Shown piece by piece: positions 16,222 to 24,286 of a DNA stretch of 64,000 nt. The DNA lies in contig JAFYNH010000006.1 in the NCBI GenBank assembly GCA_017549815.1, forward strand, positions 1 to 64,000, in the 5' to 3' direction. Origin of the DNA: Selenomonadaceae bacterium. Its GTDB lineage: Bacteria > Bacillota > Negativicutes > Selenomonadales > Selenomonadaceae. Within the stretch, counting starts at the first letter, position 1; each line of letters opens with the position of its first letter. The position numbers and the translations under genes were made by a program. The notes beneath the pieces were generated by a model. The model saw nothing but the letters and a program-made list of their open reading frames with translations, had not been told where the DNA came from and did not search any database.

Positions 16222-17382
16222 ATGCTAAAATCGTTTAAAGTGATGCTCGTACCGAATAAACGCCAACGAACGCGATTATTTCAATTCGCAGGGACAGCTC
16301 GCTTTGCTTATAACTGGGCATTGCGAAAGGAAATTGACGCTTACGAGGCGAACGAAGAATTTATAAGCAACAACGATTTGCGCAAAGAATTTACCGTACT
16401 TAGGAACTCCGCCGAATATCAGTGGCTCAAGACGATTTCAAATAACGTGCCAAAGCAAGCTATAAAGGATTGTGTCGACGCCTACCTCAATTTTTTCAAA
16501 GGATTGACGGAACGACCGCGATTTAAGAGCAAAAGACGTGGCGATTTTAGTTTTTATCAAGACACGGACAAAATCCGAATCACGGCGACACACGTTAAGC
16601 TTGAGGCGATAGCAACTAGTAAGAAACGAAATAAGCAAAAGTTGAATTGGTTCAGACTTACCGAAGTTGGGAGAATTCCCGTTGGAGTGAAATACAAAGA
16701 GCCGCGAATTACTTTTGACGGTTTGAATTGGTGGTTAAGTGTTGCTGTTGAATTCGAGCCTGAAAAATCTGAACTTAGCGATGAAGTCATCGGCATTGAC
16801 TTAGGCATAAAAAGTTTGGCGGTGTGTTCAGACGGCACGACTTATCCGAACATCAACAAGACGAAGACAATCAGGCGATTAAAAAAGAAACAGCGTCGGT
16901 TGCAACGCTCTGTTTCTCGAAAATATATCATGAACAAGAAAGGAGAACGTTACTCGAAAACGCGCAACATTATAAAGAGTGAGAAAAAACTTTTAAGGGT
17001 ACATCACCGATTGGCGAACATACGGCAGAATTATCGACACCAAATCACGAGCGGATTGATTAAGCGAGAACCAAGCGTAATCGTGCTTGAAGATTTGAAC
17101 GTGAAGGGCATGATGAAGAATCGTCATTTAGCAAAAGCAGTGCAGGAACAAGGATTTTATGAATTTCGGCGGCAGATTGAGTATAAGGCGTCGTGGGCAG
17201 GAATAACCGTTATTATCGCCGACAGATATTATCCGAGTTCAAAAACCTGCATAGCTTGCGGACACGTGAAGAAAAATTTGCGGTTGTCGGAGCGAATTTA
17301 CCACTGCGAAGAATGCGGCAATGAAATTGACCGTGACTTACAGGCGGCGATAAATCTGGCAAATTATGTACCCGTTCGTTAG
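16222..17382 (+). CDS. tnpB: TnpB (OrfB) RNA-guided nuclease / transposon-associated protein
   Basis: The likely start is ATG at 16222 (MLKSFKVMLVP, the usual TnpB opening) behind AAGGTG. Length is 386 residues, normal for the family. RuvC-like catalytic residues are visible as IDLGIKS (Asp ~193), LEDLN (Glu ~290) and IDRDLQAAINL (Asp ~369). A zinc ribbon with CIAC and CEEC (about 343-346 and 362-365) separates the last two. TnpB proteins are guided by an RNA from the element's right end to cut DNA and so keep the transposon in place. All catalytic residues are present and there is no frameshift, so it may be active. Confidence 0.92.
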   Translation: MLKSFKVMLVPNKRQRTRLFQFAGTARFAYNWALRKEIDAYEANEEFISNNDLRKEFTVLRNSAEYQWLKTISNNVPKQAIKDCVDAYLNFFKGLTERPRFKSKRRGDFSFYQDTDKIRITATHVKLEAIATSKKRNKQKLNWFRLTEVGRIPVGVKYKEPRITFDGLNWWLSVAVEFEPEKSELSDEVIGIDLGIKSLAVCSDGTTYPNINKTKTIRRLKKKQRRLQRSVSRKYIMNKKGERYSKTRNIIKSEKKLLRVHHRLANIRQNYRHQITSGLIKREPSVIVLEDLNVKGMMKNRHLAKAVQEQGFYEFRRQIEYKASWAGITVIIADRYYPSSKTCIACGHVKKNLRLSERIYHCEECGNEIDRDLQAAINLANYVPVR

Positions 17383-17476
17383 CGGGGAATTCAAGCCTGT
17401 GGAGCGTCATACCAAACGTAAGTAGCTACGGCAAAAGCGGACGCGTTGAAGCAGGAATGAAACATAAGAGTTTTTA
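17260..17476 (+). ncRNA. Possible omega RNA region of the TnpB element (boundaries approximate)
   Basis: In TnpB elements the guide RNA overlaps the 3' end of tnpB and runs to the right end of the element. The non-coding stretch 17383-17476 here is GC-richer than its surroundings and has the structured look of such ends. The call rests on position and family knowledge; the fold was not computed. Confidence 0.35.
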
Positions 17477-17507
17477 CAACTTTTTATAAGTTTTCAGTAA
17501 CGGTGAG

Positions 17508-18710
17508 ATGATGGAGCTTGGCAAGGGACAAAAAATCCCGCTCAAAGAAAATTTCTTGACATTTAAATTTGAACGCCCGACTTCCGCGCTCGAAATCGAT
17601 ACGGCGGCTTTCCTGACTCAAGCAAACGGCAAAGTTGCAGGCGATGAAGATTTTGTCTTCTACGGGAACGCTCGTCACAATTCGGGCGGTGTCATTCTCG
17701 AAAATGACGCTGTGGAAATTGACTTGAATAAAATTCCGCGCCACGTCGAAAAAATTTCTCTGACTGCTACGATTTACGACGCCGAAAAACGCAGACAAAA
17801 TTTCAGCATGATTCGCGGCGCAGTCCTAAAAATTTTCAGTAGGCAAAACGAAATCGCAACGTTCCCGCTCGAAAATTTCACCGTCGAAAATGCGATTGTT
17901 CTCGGCGAAATTTATCGCTATAAGGGCACGTGGAAATTTAACGCGACTGGCGCAGGTTTCAGCGGAGGATTAGCCGCGCTTTGTAAAAATTTTGGTATCG
18001 AAGTTAATGACGTTGCGCCGCCTCCGCCACCACCCGAACCGCCAAAATCTAAAATCAATACTCGGCGCGAGAAAGTTAAAATCCCTCCGCCACCTGTTGA
18101 ACCTACTCAACCTAAAAAAGTTGAACTTCGCAAGGGGCAAAAGGTTAATCTCACTAAGAAAGGTGCACAGCTCGGCGAAATCGTCATCAATCTGAATTGG
18201 AGTCAGCCGCCGCCCAGTAGCGGTTTCTTCGGCAGATTTAAAAGCAAAGGAATTGACCTCGACCTTGCTTGCCTGTTTGAACTTAAGGACGGAACTATCG
18301 GCGCGGTGCAAGCTCTCGGAAATCATTTCGGCACTTTGAATTATCCGCCTTACATTGCGCTTGACGGCGACGACAGAACAGGCTCAGTTGCGGCGGGCGA
18401 GACAATTCGCGTCAATGGCAAATTCACTGACAAAATTCGCAGGATTCTAATTTACACGTTCATTTATGAGGGCGCGGCGAATTGGGAAGAGGCTAAGGGC
18501 GTCGTTACGGTTAAATGCCCCGGCAGTCCCGAACTTATCGTACGCATGGACGAATACGGCTCGACTAAACACACCTGCGCGATTGCCCTGCTAGAAAATG
18601 TCGGCGGGACTTTCAGCGTTGAAAAAGTTGTAGACTTCTTCGACGACTCGGAGCAAATGGATCATGCGTTCGATTGGGGACTTAGTTGGACGGTCGGCAG
18701 AAAAGATTAA
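17508..18710 (+). CDS. TerA-like protein: TerD domain, proline-rich linker, second Ter domain
   Basis: In this 400-residue protein, residues 1-165 form a shortened TerD-like domain. It keeps EIDTAAFL, DEDFVFYGN, EIDLNKIP, TIYDAEKRRQNF and WKFNATGAGFSGG but has lost the GDNLTG/GEGDDE calcium motif, replaced by LENDAVEI. A linker with PPPPPPEPP and IPPPPVEP spans about 168-205. Residues 208-400 form a second domain (ELRKGQKVNLTKKG, LDLACLFEL, DGDDRTG, FIYEG, WTVGRKD) like the C-terminal domain of TerA. Two ATGs are adjacent at 17508; the ribosome site is CGGTGAG. The gene begins only 18 bp beyond the right inverted repeat of the TnpB element, so its native promoter may be lost or supplied from the element (inference). 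Confidence 0.85.
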   Translation: MMELGKGQKIPLKENFLTFKFERPTSALEIDTAAFLTQANGKVAGDEDFVFYGNARHNSGGVILENDAVEIDLNKIPRHVEKISLTATIYDAEKRRQNFSMIRGAVLKIFSRQNEIATFPLENFTVENAIVLGEIYRYKGTWKFNATGAGFSGGLAALCKNFGIEVNDVAPPPPPPEPPKSKINTRREKVKIPPPPVEPTQPKKVELRKGQKVNLTKKGAQLGEIVINLNWSQPPPSSGFFGRFKSKGIDLDLACLFELKDGTIGAVQALGNHFGTLNYPPYIALDGDDRTGSVAAGETIRVNGKFTDKIRRILIYTFIYEGAANWEEAKGVVTVKCPGSPELIVRMDEYGSTKHTCAIALLENVGGTFSVEKVVDFFDDSEQMDHAFDWGLSWTVGRKD

Positions 18711-18758
18711 TGCATAATGCGCAATGCGTAATCATAAAATTTTTTGGGAGGAATTCTT

Positions 18759-19337
18759 ATGGCTATCAGTTTGCAAAAGGGGCAGAAGGTTGACTTGACG
18801 AAGGGCAATCCTTCTTTGAAAAAACTTTTAATCGGGCTTGGCTGGGACACCAATAAATACGACGGCGGGCACGATTTCGACCTCGACGCGGCGGCGTTCC
18901 TTTTGGGCGCGAATGGCAAAGTCAACAGCGACGACGATTTTGTTTTCTACAACAATCTCAAGCATAAGAGCGGCGCAGTTGAGCACATGGGCGATAACCT
19001 CACTGGTGAGGGAGAAGGCGACGACGAAGAAATTAAAATCGACCTCAGCAAAGTTCCCGCAAATGTCGACAAAATTGACTTCACCGTCACGATTTACGAC
19101 GCCGACGCTCGCAAACAAAAGTTCGGGCAAGTTGAAAACGCTTACATTCGCGTAGTTGACGACGAGACGGGCAAAGAATTAATCCGTTACGATTTGGGTG
19201 AAGATTTCTCGATTGAAACGGCGGTTGTTGTCGGTGAAATTTATCGCAATAAGGGCGAATGGAAATTCAACGCCATTGGTTCGGGCTGGAGTGGCGGCTT
19301 GGCGGCTCTCGGCAGAAATTATGGCGTCAATGTGTAA
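18759..19337 (+). CDS. terD: TerD family protein (copy 2)
   Basis: This 192-residue protein is the same length as the copy at 3859 and differs at scattered positions only. It has [50 protein letters not shown] and [13 protein letters not shown]. All acidic Ca2+-type motifs are intact. The ATG at 18759 follows GGGAGGAA; an upstream TTG at 18744 would add five residues but lacks its own ribosome site. It lies 48 bp downstream of the TerA-like gene, likely in the same transcript, and is followed by a heptamer-repeat tract and a terminator. Confidence 0.93.
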   Translation: MAISLQKGQKVDLTKGNPSLKKLLIGLGWDTNKYDGGHDFDLDAAAFLLGANGKVNSDDDFVFYNNLKHKSGAVEHMGDNLTGEGEGDDEEIKIDLSKVPANVDKIDFTVTIYDADARKQKFGQVENAYIRVVDDETGKELIRYDLGEDFSIETAVVVGEIYRNKGEWKFNAIGSGWSGGLAALGRNYGVNV

Positions 19338-19425
19338 TTAGGAATTATGAAATAGTTTTTAGGAACTAGTAGTTATTAGTTTCTAGTTTCTAGTTCCTCG
19401 TCCCTAATTACTAGTTATTAGGAAT
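19337..19425 (+). repeat. Heptanucleotide intergenic repeat with fold-back
   Basis: GGAACTA-type and TAGTTCC/TAGTTTC-type 7-nt units follow the terD stop, with GGAACTAG and CTAGTTCC arms able to pair. Same family as the tract at 4437-4500. Confidence 0.65.
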
Positions 19426-19436
19426 GCGCAATTTAA

Positions 19437-19468
19437 GAGGCTCGCGGCTACGGTCGGGAGTCTTTTTT
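19437..19468 (+). terminator. Terminator between terD copy 2 and lpxB
   Basis: A GAGGCTC arm and a GGGAGTC arm form a stem that includes G-T pairs, followed by six T. The lpxB promoter begins immediately afterwards. Confidence 0.5.
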
Positions 19469-19469
19469 G

Positions 19470-19498
19470 TTGAAAATTTTTCGGCGGCAAAATATAAT
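19470..19498 (+). promoter_or_regulatory. Promoter of the lpxB-msbA operon
   Basis: TTGAAA (19470-19475), a 17-bp spacer and TATAAT (19493-19498) lie 25 bp before the lpxB start. Confidence 0.6.
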
Positions 19499-19523
19499 TG
19501 GCGCATTTAAGGTGGTGTAATTT

Positions 19524-20642
19524 TTGAAGATAATGATGTCGGCGGGCGAGGCTTCGGGAGACGTACACGGCGCAGGGCTTGCTCGCGAAATAAAAAAAAT
19601 TTCTCCGTCCACAGAACTTTTCGGGCTTGGCGGAAATCTTATGGAGGAGGCGGGCGTCAAGCTTGTCCGCAATTACAAAGATTATAACGTTATGGGCGTC
19701 GTTGAAGTCATAAAAAATCTGCGCAAGATTTTGAAACTCCTCGACGACTTAACGGAAATTATCCGCGCAGAACGTCCCGATTTGCTCGTCCTTATTGATT
19801 ATCCCGATTTTAATTGGCGACTCGCAAAGCGTGCAAAGAAATTGGGCATAAAAATTTTATCGTACATTCCGCCGTCGGCTTGGGCATGGCGAAAGGGCAG
19901 AGCTAAAACCTGCGCGGCAATAGCAGACGTATTCATTGCGATTTTCCCGTTCGAGTTGCCCGTTTATGAGGCGGCGGGCGCGAAAATATTTTTCTTAGGC
20001 AATCCGCTTGTCGACACGGTTAAGCCGTCAATGTCAAAAGTTGAAGCACGAAAATTTTTCAACGTCAAAGAGTCCGAACAAATAATTTTGTTAATGCCGG
20101 GCTCGCGACGACAGGAAATAAAATTACTCTTGCCCGAAATGCTCGGCGCGGCGAAACTTTTACCCGATAAAAAATTTTTCCTGCCCGTAGCGGACGGCGT
20201 GGACGAAGTTTCTTTGCGAGAAAAAATTGACGCGGCAGGAGTCGAAATAACTTTGATAAACTCTGCACGGCGATACGACTTGATGAGCATAGCGGACGCG
20301 GCGATAGCGACTTCGGGCACGGTCGTTTTAGAGGCGGCACTTTTAAACTTGCCGTGCGTCGTATTATACAAAATGGCTCCGCTGAATTTTTTTATCGGAA
20401 AACTTTTGGTAGACATAAAATTTTTCAGCCTGCCGAATATCCTCGCCGAAGAAAAAATTTTAACTGAACTCCTTCAAGACGAAGTTACACCTGAAAAAAT
20501 TTCGTCCGAAGTCCTCAAGCTTTTGGAGAATCGGGAACTAATCACGCGAAAATTGCAATCGGCTTGCGCTAAACTCGGCGAATCGGGCGCGGCGGCTCGT
20601 GTCGCTCAAAAAATCTTGGAAACGGCAGGTGACAAACTTTGA
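19524..20642 (+). CDS. lpxB: Lipid-A-disaccharide synthase
   Basis: This 372-residue protein of family GT19 starts at TTG (19524) after GGTGGTG. It shows SAGEASGDVHG at residues 6-16, the glycine-rich IPPSAWAWRKGRA segment, LPGSRRQEI near 190 and a C-terminal ATSGTVVLEAAL/PCVVLYK donor site. The enzyme joins UDP-2,3-diacylglucosamine and lipid X to form the lipid A disaccharide at the inner membrane. Its presence shows the host makes lipopolysaccharide. It is first in an operon that ends with msbA, with two small unknown genes in between. Confidence 0.96.
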   Translation: MKIMMSAGEASGDVHGAGLAREIKKISPSTELFGLGGNLMEEAGVKLVRNYKDYNVMGVVEVIKNLRKILKLLDDLTEIIRAERPDLLVLIDYPDFNWRLAKRAKKLGIKILSYIPPSAWAWRKGRAKTCAAIADVFIAIFPFELPVYEAAGAKIFFLGNPLVDTVKPSMSKVEARKFFNVKESEQIILLMPGSRRQEIKLLLPEMLGAAKLLPDKKFFLPVADGVDEVSLREKIDAAGVEITLINSARRYDLMSIADAAIATSGTVVLEAALLNLPCVVLYKMAPLNFFIGKLLVDIKFFSLPNILAEEKILTELLQDEVTPEKISSEVLKLLENRELITRKLQSACAKLGESGAAARVAQKILETAGDKL

Positions 20643-20905
20643 AGTTTGATTTACAATTATTTACGGAGAAAAACTTAGAAAATCAAACTCCGGCGCAACT
20701 TCGCAAGGGCATTCGCTCATTGAACAATAGAATTGACGAACATTTTGCCAAAATTAAAAACCCTGAAAAAATTTATAAAGATTGGTATGACGAACCGGAT
20801 AAACAAGAAGGGCGAATCGGACATTGGCAACACGAGATTAAAAGATTTGCTGAATCAATTCAATATCGCGTCGAAGAATTAGAAAAGAGAGGAGAAAAGC
20901 CATGA
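20639..20905 (+). CDS. Small protein with phage-type N-terminus, unknown function
   Basis: This 88-residue protein starts at TTG within the lpxB stop (4-nt overlap). The opening MKFDLQLF resembles an N-terminal peptide common on phage and prophage structural proteins of Firmicutes (family memory, not searched). The rest is charged and helical, with a tryptophan-rich middle (DWYDEPDKQEGRIGHW) and a likely coiled-coil C-terminus. It overlaps the next gene by 4 nt. It may be a captured phage gene that joined the lipid A operon. I do not recognise a functional family. Confidence 0.65.
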   Translation: MKFDLQLFTEKNLENQTPAQLRKGIRSLNNRIDEHFAKIKNPEKIYKDWYDEPDKQEGRIGHWQHEIKRFAESIQYRVEELEKRGEKP

Positions 20906-21135
20906 ATGAACAGATGAATTTCGACGACATGCGCTACATAATCGGAAGTGTTATGGAGTATGCTTATGAATCAATAAAAGATGAAAAAGAAAAACCTACA
21001 GAAATGAATAAAGGTCGCGCATTGGCTTATTGGGAAGTTTTGGACACAATTTACAGTCGGTTAATTATTTGCGAGCAAAATCCTAAGGATTTCGGCTATT
21101 CCGACGACTGGGAAAAGCCCTTTTTTGCTAAATGA
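20902..21135 (+). CDS. Small acidic protein, unknown function
   Basis: This 77-residue protein, in ATGA overlaps with both neighbours, has a helical N-terminal half (MRYIIGSVMEYAYESIKDE) and an AYWEVLDTIYSRL segment. There is no signal peptide or membrane helix. Position and tight overlaps indicate co-translation with the preceding small gene and msbA. It may form a pair with the 88-residue protein; no function is proposed. Confidence 0.65.
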   Translation: MNEQMNFDDMRYIIGSVMEYAYESIKDEKEKPTEMNKGRALAYWEVLDTIYSRLIICEQNPKDFGYSDDWEKPFFAK

Positions 21136-22856
21136 AAAACTATAAACGACTTTTAATTTATATCAAACCTTATTTGGGAACGTTCGGGCTAGCGATAATC
21201 TGCATAATCTGCGCGTCGGGCGCGAATTTATACCTGCCTTGGATAATCAAAGATATGATTGACAAAGTGCTTGCCGAACGAGATATGGCAATGCTGAATT
21301 TTATATCGGTGAGTATAGTGGTCGTCTTCGCGTTCAGAGGATTTTTTTACTATTGGCAATCGTATTTGGTATCGTATATCGGGCAAAGGGTCGTCGTGGA
21401 CGTGCGCGAAGTCATGTTTAAAAAATTTCAGCGAATGCCAATGGCTTACTTCGACAAACACCAAACGGGCGAAACAATGAGCTACTTAACAAACGATGTC
21501 GGGGCAATTCAATCCGCGCTTGTCGATAACCTAATCGAAATGTTCACGGAAGGCGCAATCTTAATCGGCTCAATCGCCATGATGTTTTATCTCGATTGGA
21601 AATTGACGCTTTTGACGCTGATAACGGTGCCGCTAGTCGCTTGGGCAATGAGAATCTTCGGTAAGAAAATAAAATCGACGGGCACGGTAATTCAAGAAAA
21701 ATTGGCGGATATAACGTCGTTATTGCAGGAAAGTATTTCGTCAATCCGCGTCGTAAAATCCTTTGTCCGAGAAAGTTACGAAATCGACCGTTTCAAAGTG
21801 GAAAACGAATTGAACTTTAAGGCGACAATGGACAACGTGCGCTTAACGAGCCTTTTAACGCCGACGGTAGAATTTTTGGCGGCAGTCGCAGTAACGCTTA
21901 TTGTATGGTTTGGCGGTTATGAAGTCGTCAACGGAATCATGTCAGCGGGCGCGTTGGTGGCGTTTTTAACTTACGCTGTCAATTTAGCAAACCCCGTCAA
22001 GAGATTATCGCGCATTTACGGGCGACTTCAAAAGGCAATGGCGGCAATCGATAGAATTTTTACCGTACTTGACCTGCCCGAAACCGTCAACGATAAGCCG
22101 AACGCGATTGACCTGCCAAAAGTCGTCGGGAGCGTGACTGTTGAAAATGTGACGTTCAGTTACGACGGAATTCATAATGCGCTGGAAAATGTCAGCTTTG
22201 AAGTCAAGCCCGGTCAAATGATAGCCTTTGTCGGACCGAGCGGCGCGGGCAAATCGACTATTGCGAATTTAATCCCGCGCTTTTACGACGTGACGGAAGG
22301 CGCGATTAAAATCGACGGGAACGACCTGCGCGACGTAACTGTTAATTCTCTGCGCGAGCAAATCGGTATCGTGCCGCAAGAGACGTTGCTTTTCTCGACA
22401 ACGGTTATGGAAAATATTCGCTATGGACGACTTGACGCGACGGACGAAGAAGTTATCGCGGCGGCAAAGTCGGCTAATGCTGATAAATTTATTCGCGACT
22501 TGCCCGAAGGTTATCAAACGCAGATTGGCGAACGTGGCTTGAATTTGAGCGGCGGACAACGTCAACGCATGGCGATTGCGCGAGCTATGTTAAAGAATCC
22601 GCAGATTTTGATTCTGGACGAGGCAACGAGCGCACTTGATACCGAAAGCGAAAAAATTGTTCAAGCGGCTCTTGATGATTTAATGGTCGGACGGACAAGC
22701 TTTGTTATCGCGCACAGACTAAGCACGATTTTTGCGGCGGATAAAATTTTCGTCATTGATAAGGGCAGAATTTGCGAGTCGGGCACGCATAAGGAACTTT
22801 TGGAACTTGGCGGCGTCTACAGCAACCTTTACAACATACAATTTAGTTCGCTCTAA
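21132..22856 (+). CDS. msbA: Lipid A export ATP-binding/permease protein MsbA
   Basis: This 574-residue half-transporter has six transmembrane helices in residues ~15-300, then an ATP-binding domain with GPSGAGKST (Walker A, about 375), the LSGGQ signature near 478, ILILDEATSALD (Walker B) and the H-loop in VIAHRLST. MsbA flips lipid A-core from the inner to the outer leaflet of the inner membrane as a homodimer. The link with lpxB in the same operon supports this rather than another ABCB-type exporter. Confidence 0.93.
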   Translation: MKNYKRLLIYIKPYLGTFGLAIICIICASGANLYLPWIIKDMIDKVLAERDMAMLNFISVSIVVVFAFRGFFYYWQSYLVSYIGQRVVVDVREVMFKKFQRMPMAYFDKHQTGETMSYLTNDVGAIQSALVDNLIEMFTEGAILIGSIAMMFYLDWKLTLLTLITVPLVAWAMRIFGKKIKSTGTVIQEKLADITSLLQESISSIRVVKSFVRESYEIDRFKVENELNFKATMDNVRLTSLLTPTVEFLAAVAVTLIVWFGGYEVVNGIMSAGALVAFLTYAVNLANPVKRLSRIYGRLQKAMAAIDRIFTVLDLPETVNDKPNAIDLPKVVGSVTVENVTFSYDGIHNALENVSFEVKPGQMIAFVGPSGAGKSTIANLIPRFYDVTEGAIKIDGNDLRDVTVNSLREQIGIVPQETLLFSTTVMENIRYGRLDATDEEVIAAAKSANADKFIRDLPEGYQTQIGERGLNLSGGQRQRMAIARAMLKNPQILILDEATSALDTESEKIVQAALDDLMVGRTSFVIAHRLSTIFAADKIFVIDKGRICESGTHKELLELGGVYSNLYNIQFSSL

Positions 22857-22876
22857 GAATTTTTAATTGAATTCCA

Positions 22877-22904
22877 ATGACAAACGGATTTTGAGTGCTA
22901 TAAT
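22877..22904 (+). promoter_or_regulatory. Promoter of the proline-rich repeat protein gene
   Basis: ATGACA (22877-22882), 16 bp, then a perfect TATAAT (22899-22904), 28 bp before the ATG. Confidence 0.55.
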
Positions 22905-22932
22905 TGCGGAAAAAATTTAAGGAGAAATATTC

Positions 22933-23451
22933 ATGAAGAAAAAAATTCTTAGCAGTTTATTAATCGGCGCGTTCGTATTTGGCTTAGGCGCGGCGGATAT
23001 TCAGCCCGTCAGCGCGGAAACGCCCGCTAAAATTAATCTTTCTACTCCTCCCGAACCGCCCAAAGATAAAGACGGAAACCCTATGGCTCCGCATGATAGA
23101 AATAATGGCGACAATTCCAATCGTCCCGAACCGCCCAAAGATAAAGACGGAAACCCCATTGCGCCACCCGACAAAAATAATGGCGACAATTCTAATCGTC
23201 CCGAACCGCCTAAAGATAAAGACGGCAATCCTATGGCTCCACCTGACAAAAATAATGGCGACAATTCCAATCGCCCCGAACCGCCCAAAGATAAAGACGG
23301 AAACCCCATTGCGCCACCCGACAAAAATAACGGCGACAATTCTAATCGTCCTGAACCGCCTAAAGACGCTAACGGAAACCCAATGGCTCCACCCGATAAA
23401 AATAACGGCGATAATTCTAATCGTCCGACGCCGCCCGATAGAAATAAATAA
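22933..23451 (+). CDS. Secreted proline/asparagine/aspartate-rich repeat protein
   Basis: This 172-residue protein begins with an ATG after AAGGAG. Residues 1-29 are a clear signal peptide (MKKKILSSLLIGAFVFGLG followed by an alanine-containing cleavage region). The mature part is five copies of a 25-residue unit (PEPPKDKDGNPMAP then a DKNNGDNSNR-type tail) plus a short sixth start ending PTPPDRNK. It has no cysteine, no membrane anchor and no known enzymatic motif. Such low-complexity segments act as spacers or wall/outer-membrane-associated extensions in other proteins; here there is nothing else, so the function is open. It has its own promoter and terminator. Confidence 0.85.
   Translation: MKKKILSSLLIGAFVFGLGAADIQPVSAETPAKINLSTPPEPPKDKDGNPMAPHDRNNGDNSNRPEPPKDKDGNPIAPPDKNNGDNSNRPEPPKDKDGNPMAPPDKNNGDNSNRPEPPKDKDGNPIAPPDKNNGDNSNRPEPPKDANGNPMAPPDKNNGDNSNRPTPPDRNK
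23050..23440 (+). repeat. 75-bp tandem coding repeat (25 residues), with a 150-bp higher-order pattern
   Basis: Five 75-bp units alternate between GNPMAP and GNPIAP versions. Units 2 and 4 are the same except for about one base, which shows duplication of a two-unit (150-bp) block. Confidence 0.85.
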
Positions 23452-23472
23452 TCTGCGTGAACAAAATAAAAC

Positions 23473-23508
23473 TCCCGTCACTCGACTTGAGCAGCGGGAA
23501 TTTTTTTA
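23473..23508. terminator. Bidirectional terminator
   Basis: TCCCG and CGGGA arms with an inner CTC/GAG pairing are followed by eight T on the plus strand and a T-rich stretch on the minus strand. It serves the repeat-protein gene and the convergent phosphoesterase gene. Confidence 0.6.
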
Positions 23509-24183
23509 ATCACTCTGCCAAATCTTATCGCTCAAAATATCTATGCAAGAAATTTTCCCGTCTGGCATGAACGAGCCAGTATCCATAAGCGTAATTTTAT
23601 TCTTTAGGCGAATCGGATAGTACCAATTGCGCTTGATAAACGGCGTCGGCGTATGCCCGCAAATGATATTCGCCTTGCCCTTGTAACCGTTATAAAATTT
23701 CTCGCGAATCCAAAGTAAATCTTCTTCCGATTGTTCTTCCAACGGCTTATCTGGATTCAAGCCCGCGTGTACAAAAATATAATCCTCGCCGTTAATTTCC
23801 ATTTGATGAAAATAAGGACGATTGTTTATGAAGTCCATAGCTCGCGGAAATGCCGACGGGTCTTTTTTACGCCACTCCTCGAACTCCGCCTTAGTCTTAT
23901 TGCCGCCGTTCGGGAGCCAAATATATCCTTCGGTGCCGCCCAGCGCGTAATAATACAACATCATCTGTTCATGATTTCCGCGCAGAGCTACGACATTAGG
24001 CTTTTCGCTCATTTCCATTGCCCAGCGCAGGCAACGCATATTTTCTTCGCCGCGATCCACGTAGTCGCCGAGCAAAATCAGAAAATCCTGCCGCTCGTCG
24101 AATTCGATTTTGTGGAAGAGCGACAACAAGCGCGTAAATTTCCCGTGCATGTCCCCTATTACCAATATCCGCCGATAATCCAT
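23506..24183 (-). CDS. Calcineurin-like metallophosphoesterase (PPP-type serine/threonine phosphatase fold)
   Basis: The likely start is ATG at 24183 (GGAGGCGCG just upstream), giving 225 residues. The family motifs are complete: GDMHG at 10-14, GDYVDRG at 39-45, GNHE at 69-72, and later histidines in FVHAG and CGHTP. These bind two metal ions and define the bacterial PrpA/ApaH-like group, which dephosphorylates proteins or splits dinucleotide polyphosphates. The exact substrate cannot be told. It lies downstream of, and in the same direction as, the TerD-vWA gene and is a plausible partner in the Ter module (inference). Confidence 0.88.
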   Translation of the reverse strand: MDYRRILVIGDMHGKFTRLLSLFHKIEFDERQDFLILLGDYVDRGEENMRCLRWAMEMSEKPNVVALRGNHEQMMLYYYALGGTEGYIWLPNGGNKTKAEFEEWRKKDPSAFPRAMDFINNRPYFHQMEINGEDYIFVHAGLNPDKPLEEQSEEDLLWIREKFYNGYKGKANIICGHTPTPFIKRNWYYPIRLKNKITLMDTGSFMPDGKISCIDILSDKIWQSD

Positions 24184-24286
24184 CGTCGCGCCTCCAAACT
24201 CTATTTTTACGTTGAATATTTCTGCCAACAAAGAAAATTTCCTGCATTATTTCCACACGTTCGCGACGCTGATAAAATTATTTATC

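Larger units (their letters stand above)
16170..17489 (+). mobile_element. TnpB-only (IS200/IS605, IS1341-like) element
   Basis: A single tnpB gene is flanked by short inverted sequences: TTATAAAAAGTT at 16170-16181 and AACTTTTTATAA at 17478-17489 are exact 12-bp complements. IS200/IS605 elements do not have true terminal inverted repeats but often subterminal palindromes, so the exact ends are uncertain. No tnpA transposase is present, so the element would need one in trans. It lies between the GT2 array and the TerA-like gene. Confidence 0.6.

Noticed and set aside
22984-23509. Repetitive tract looked like a CRISPR array; frames also open on the other strand
   Set aside because: The 75-bp units have no spacers of differing sequence. 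They code in frame behind a signal peptide; the antisense frames are by-products.
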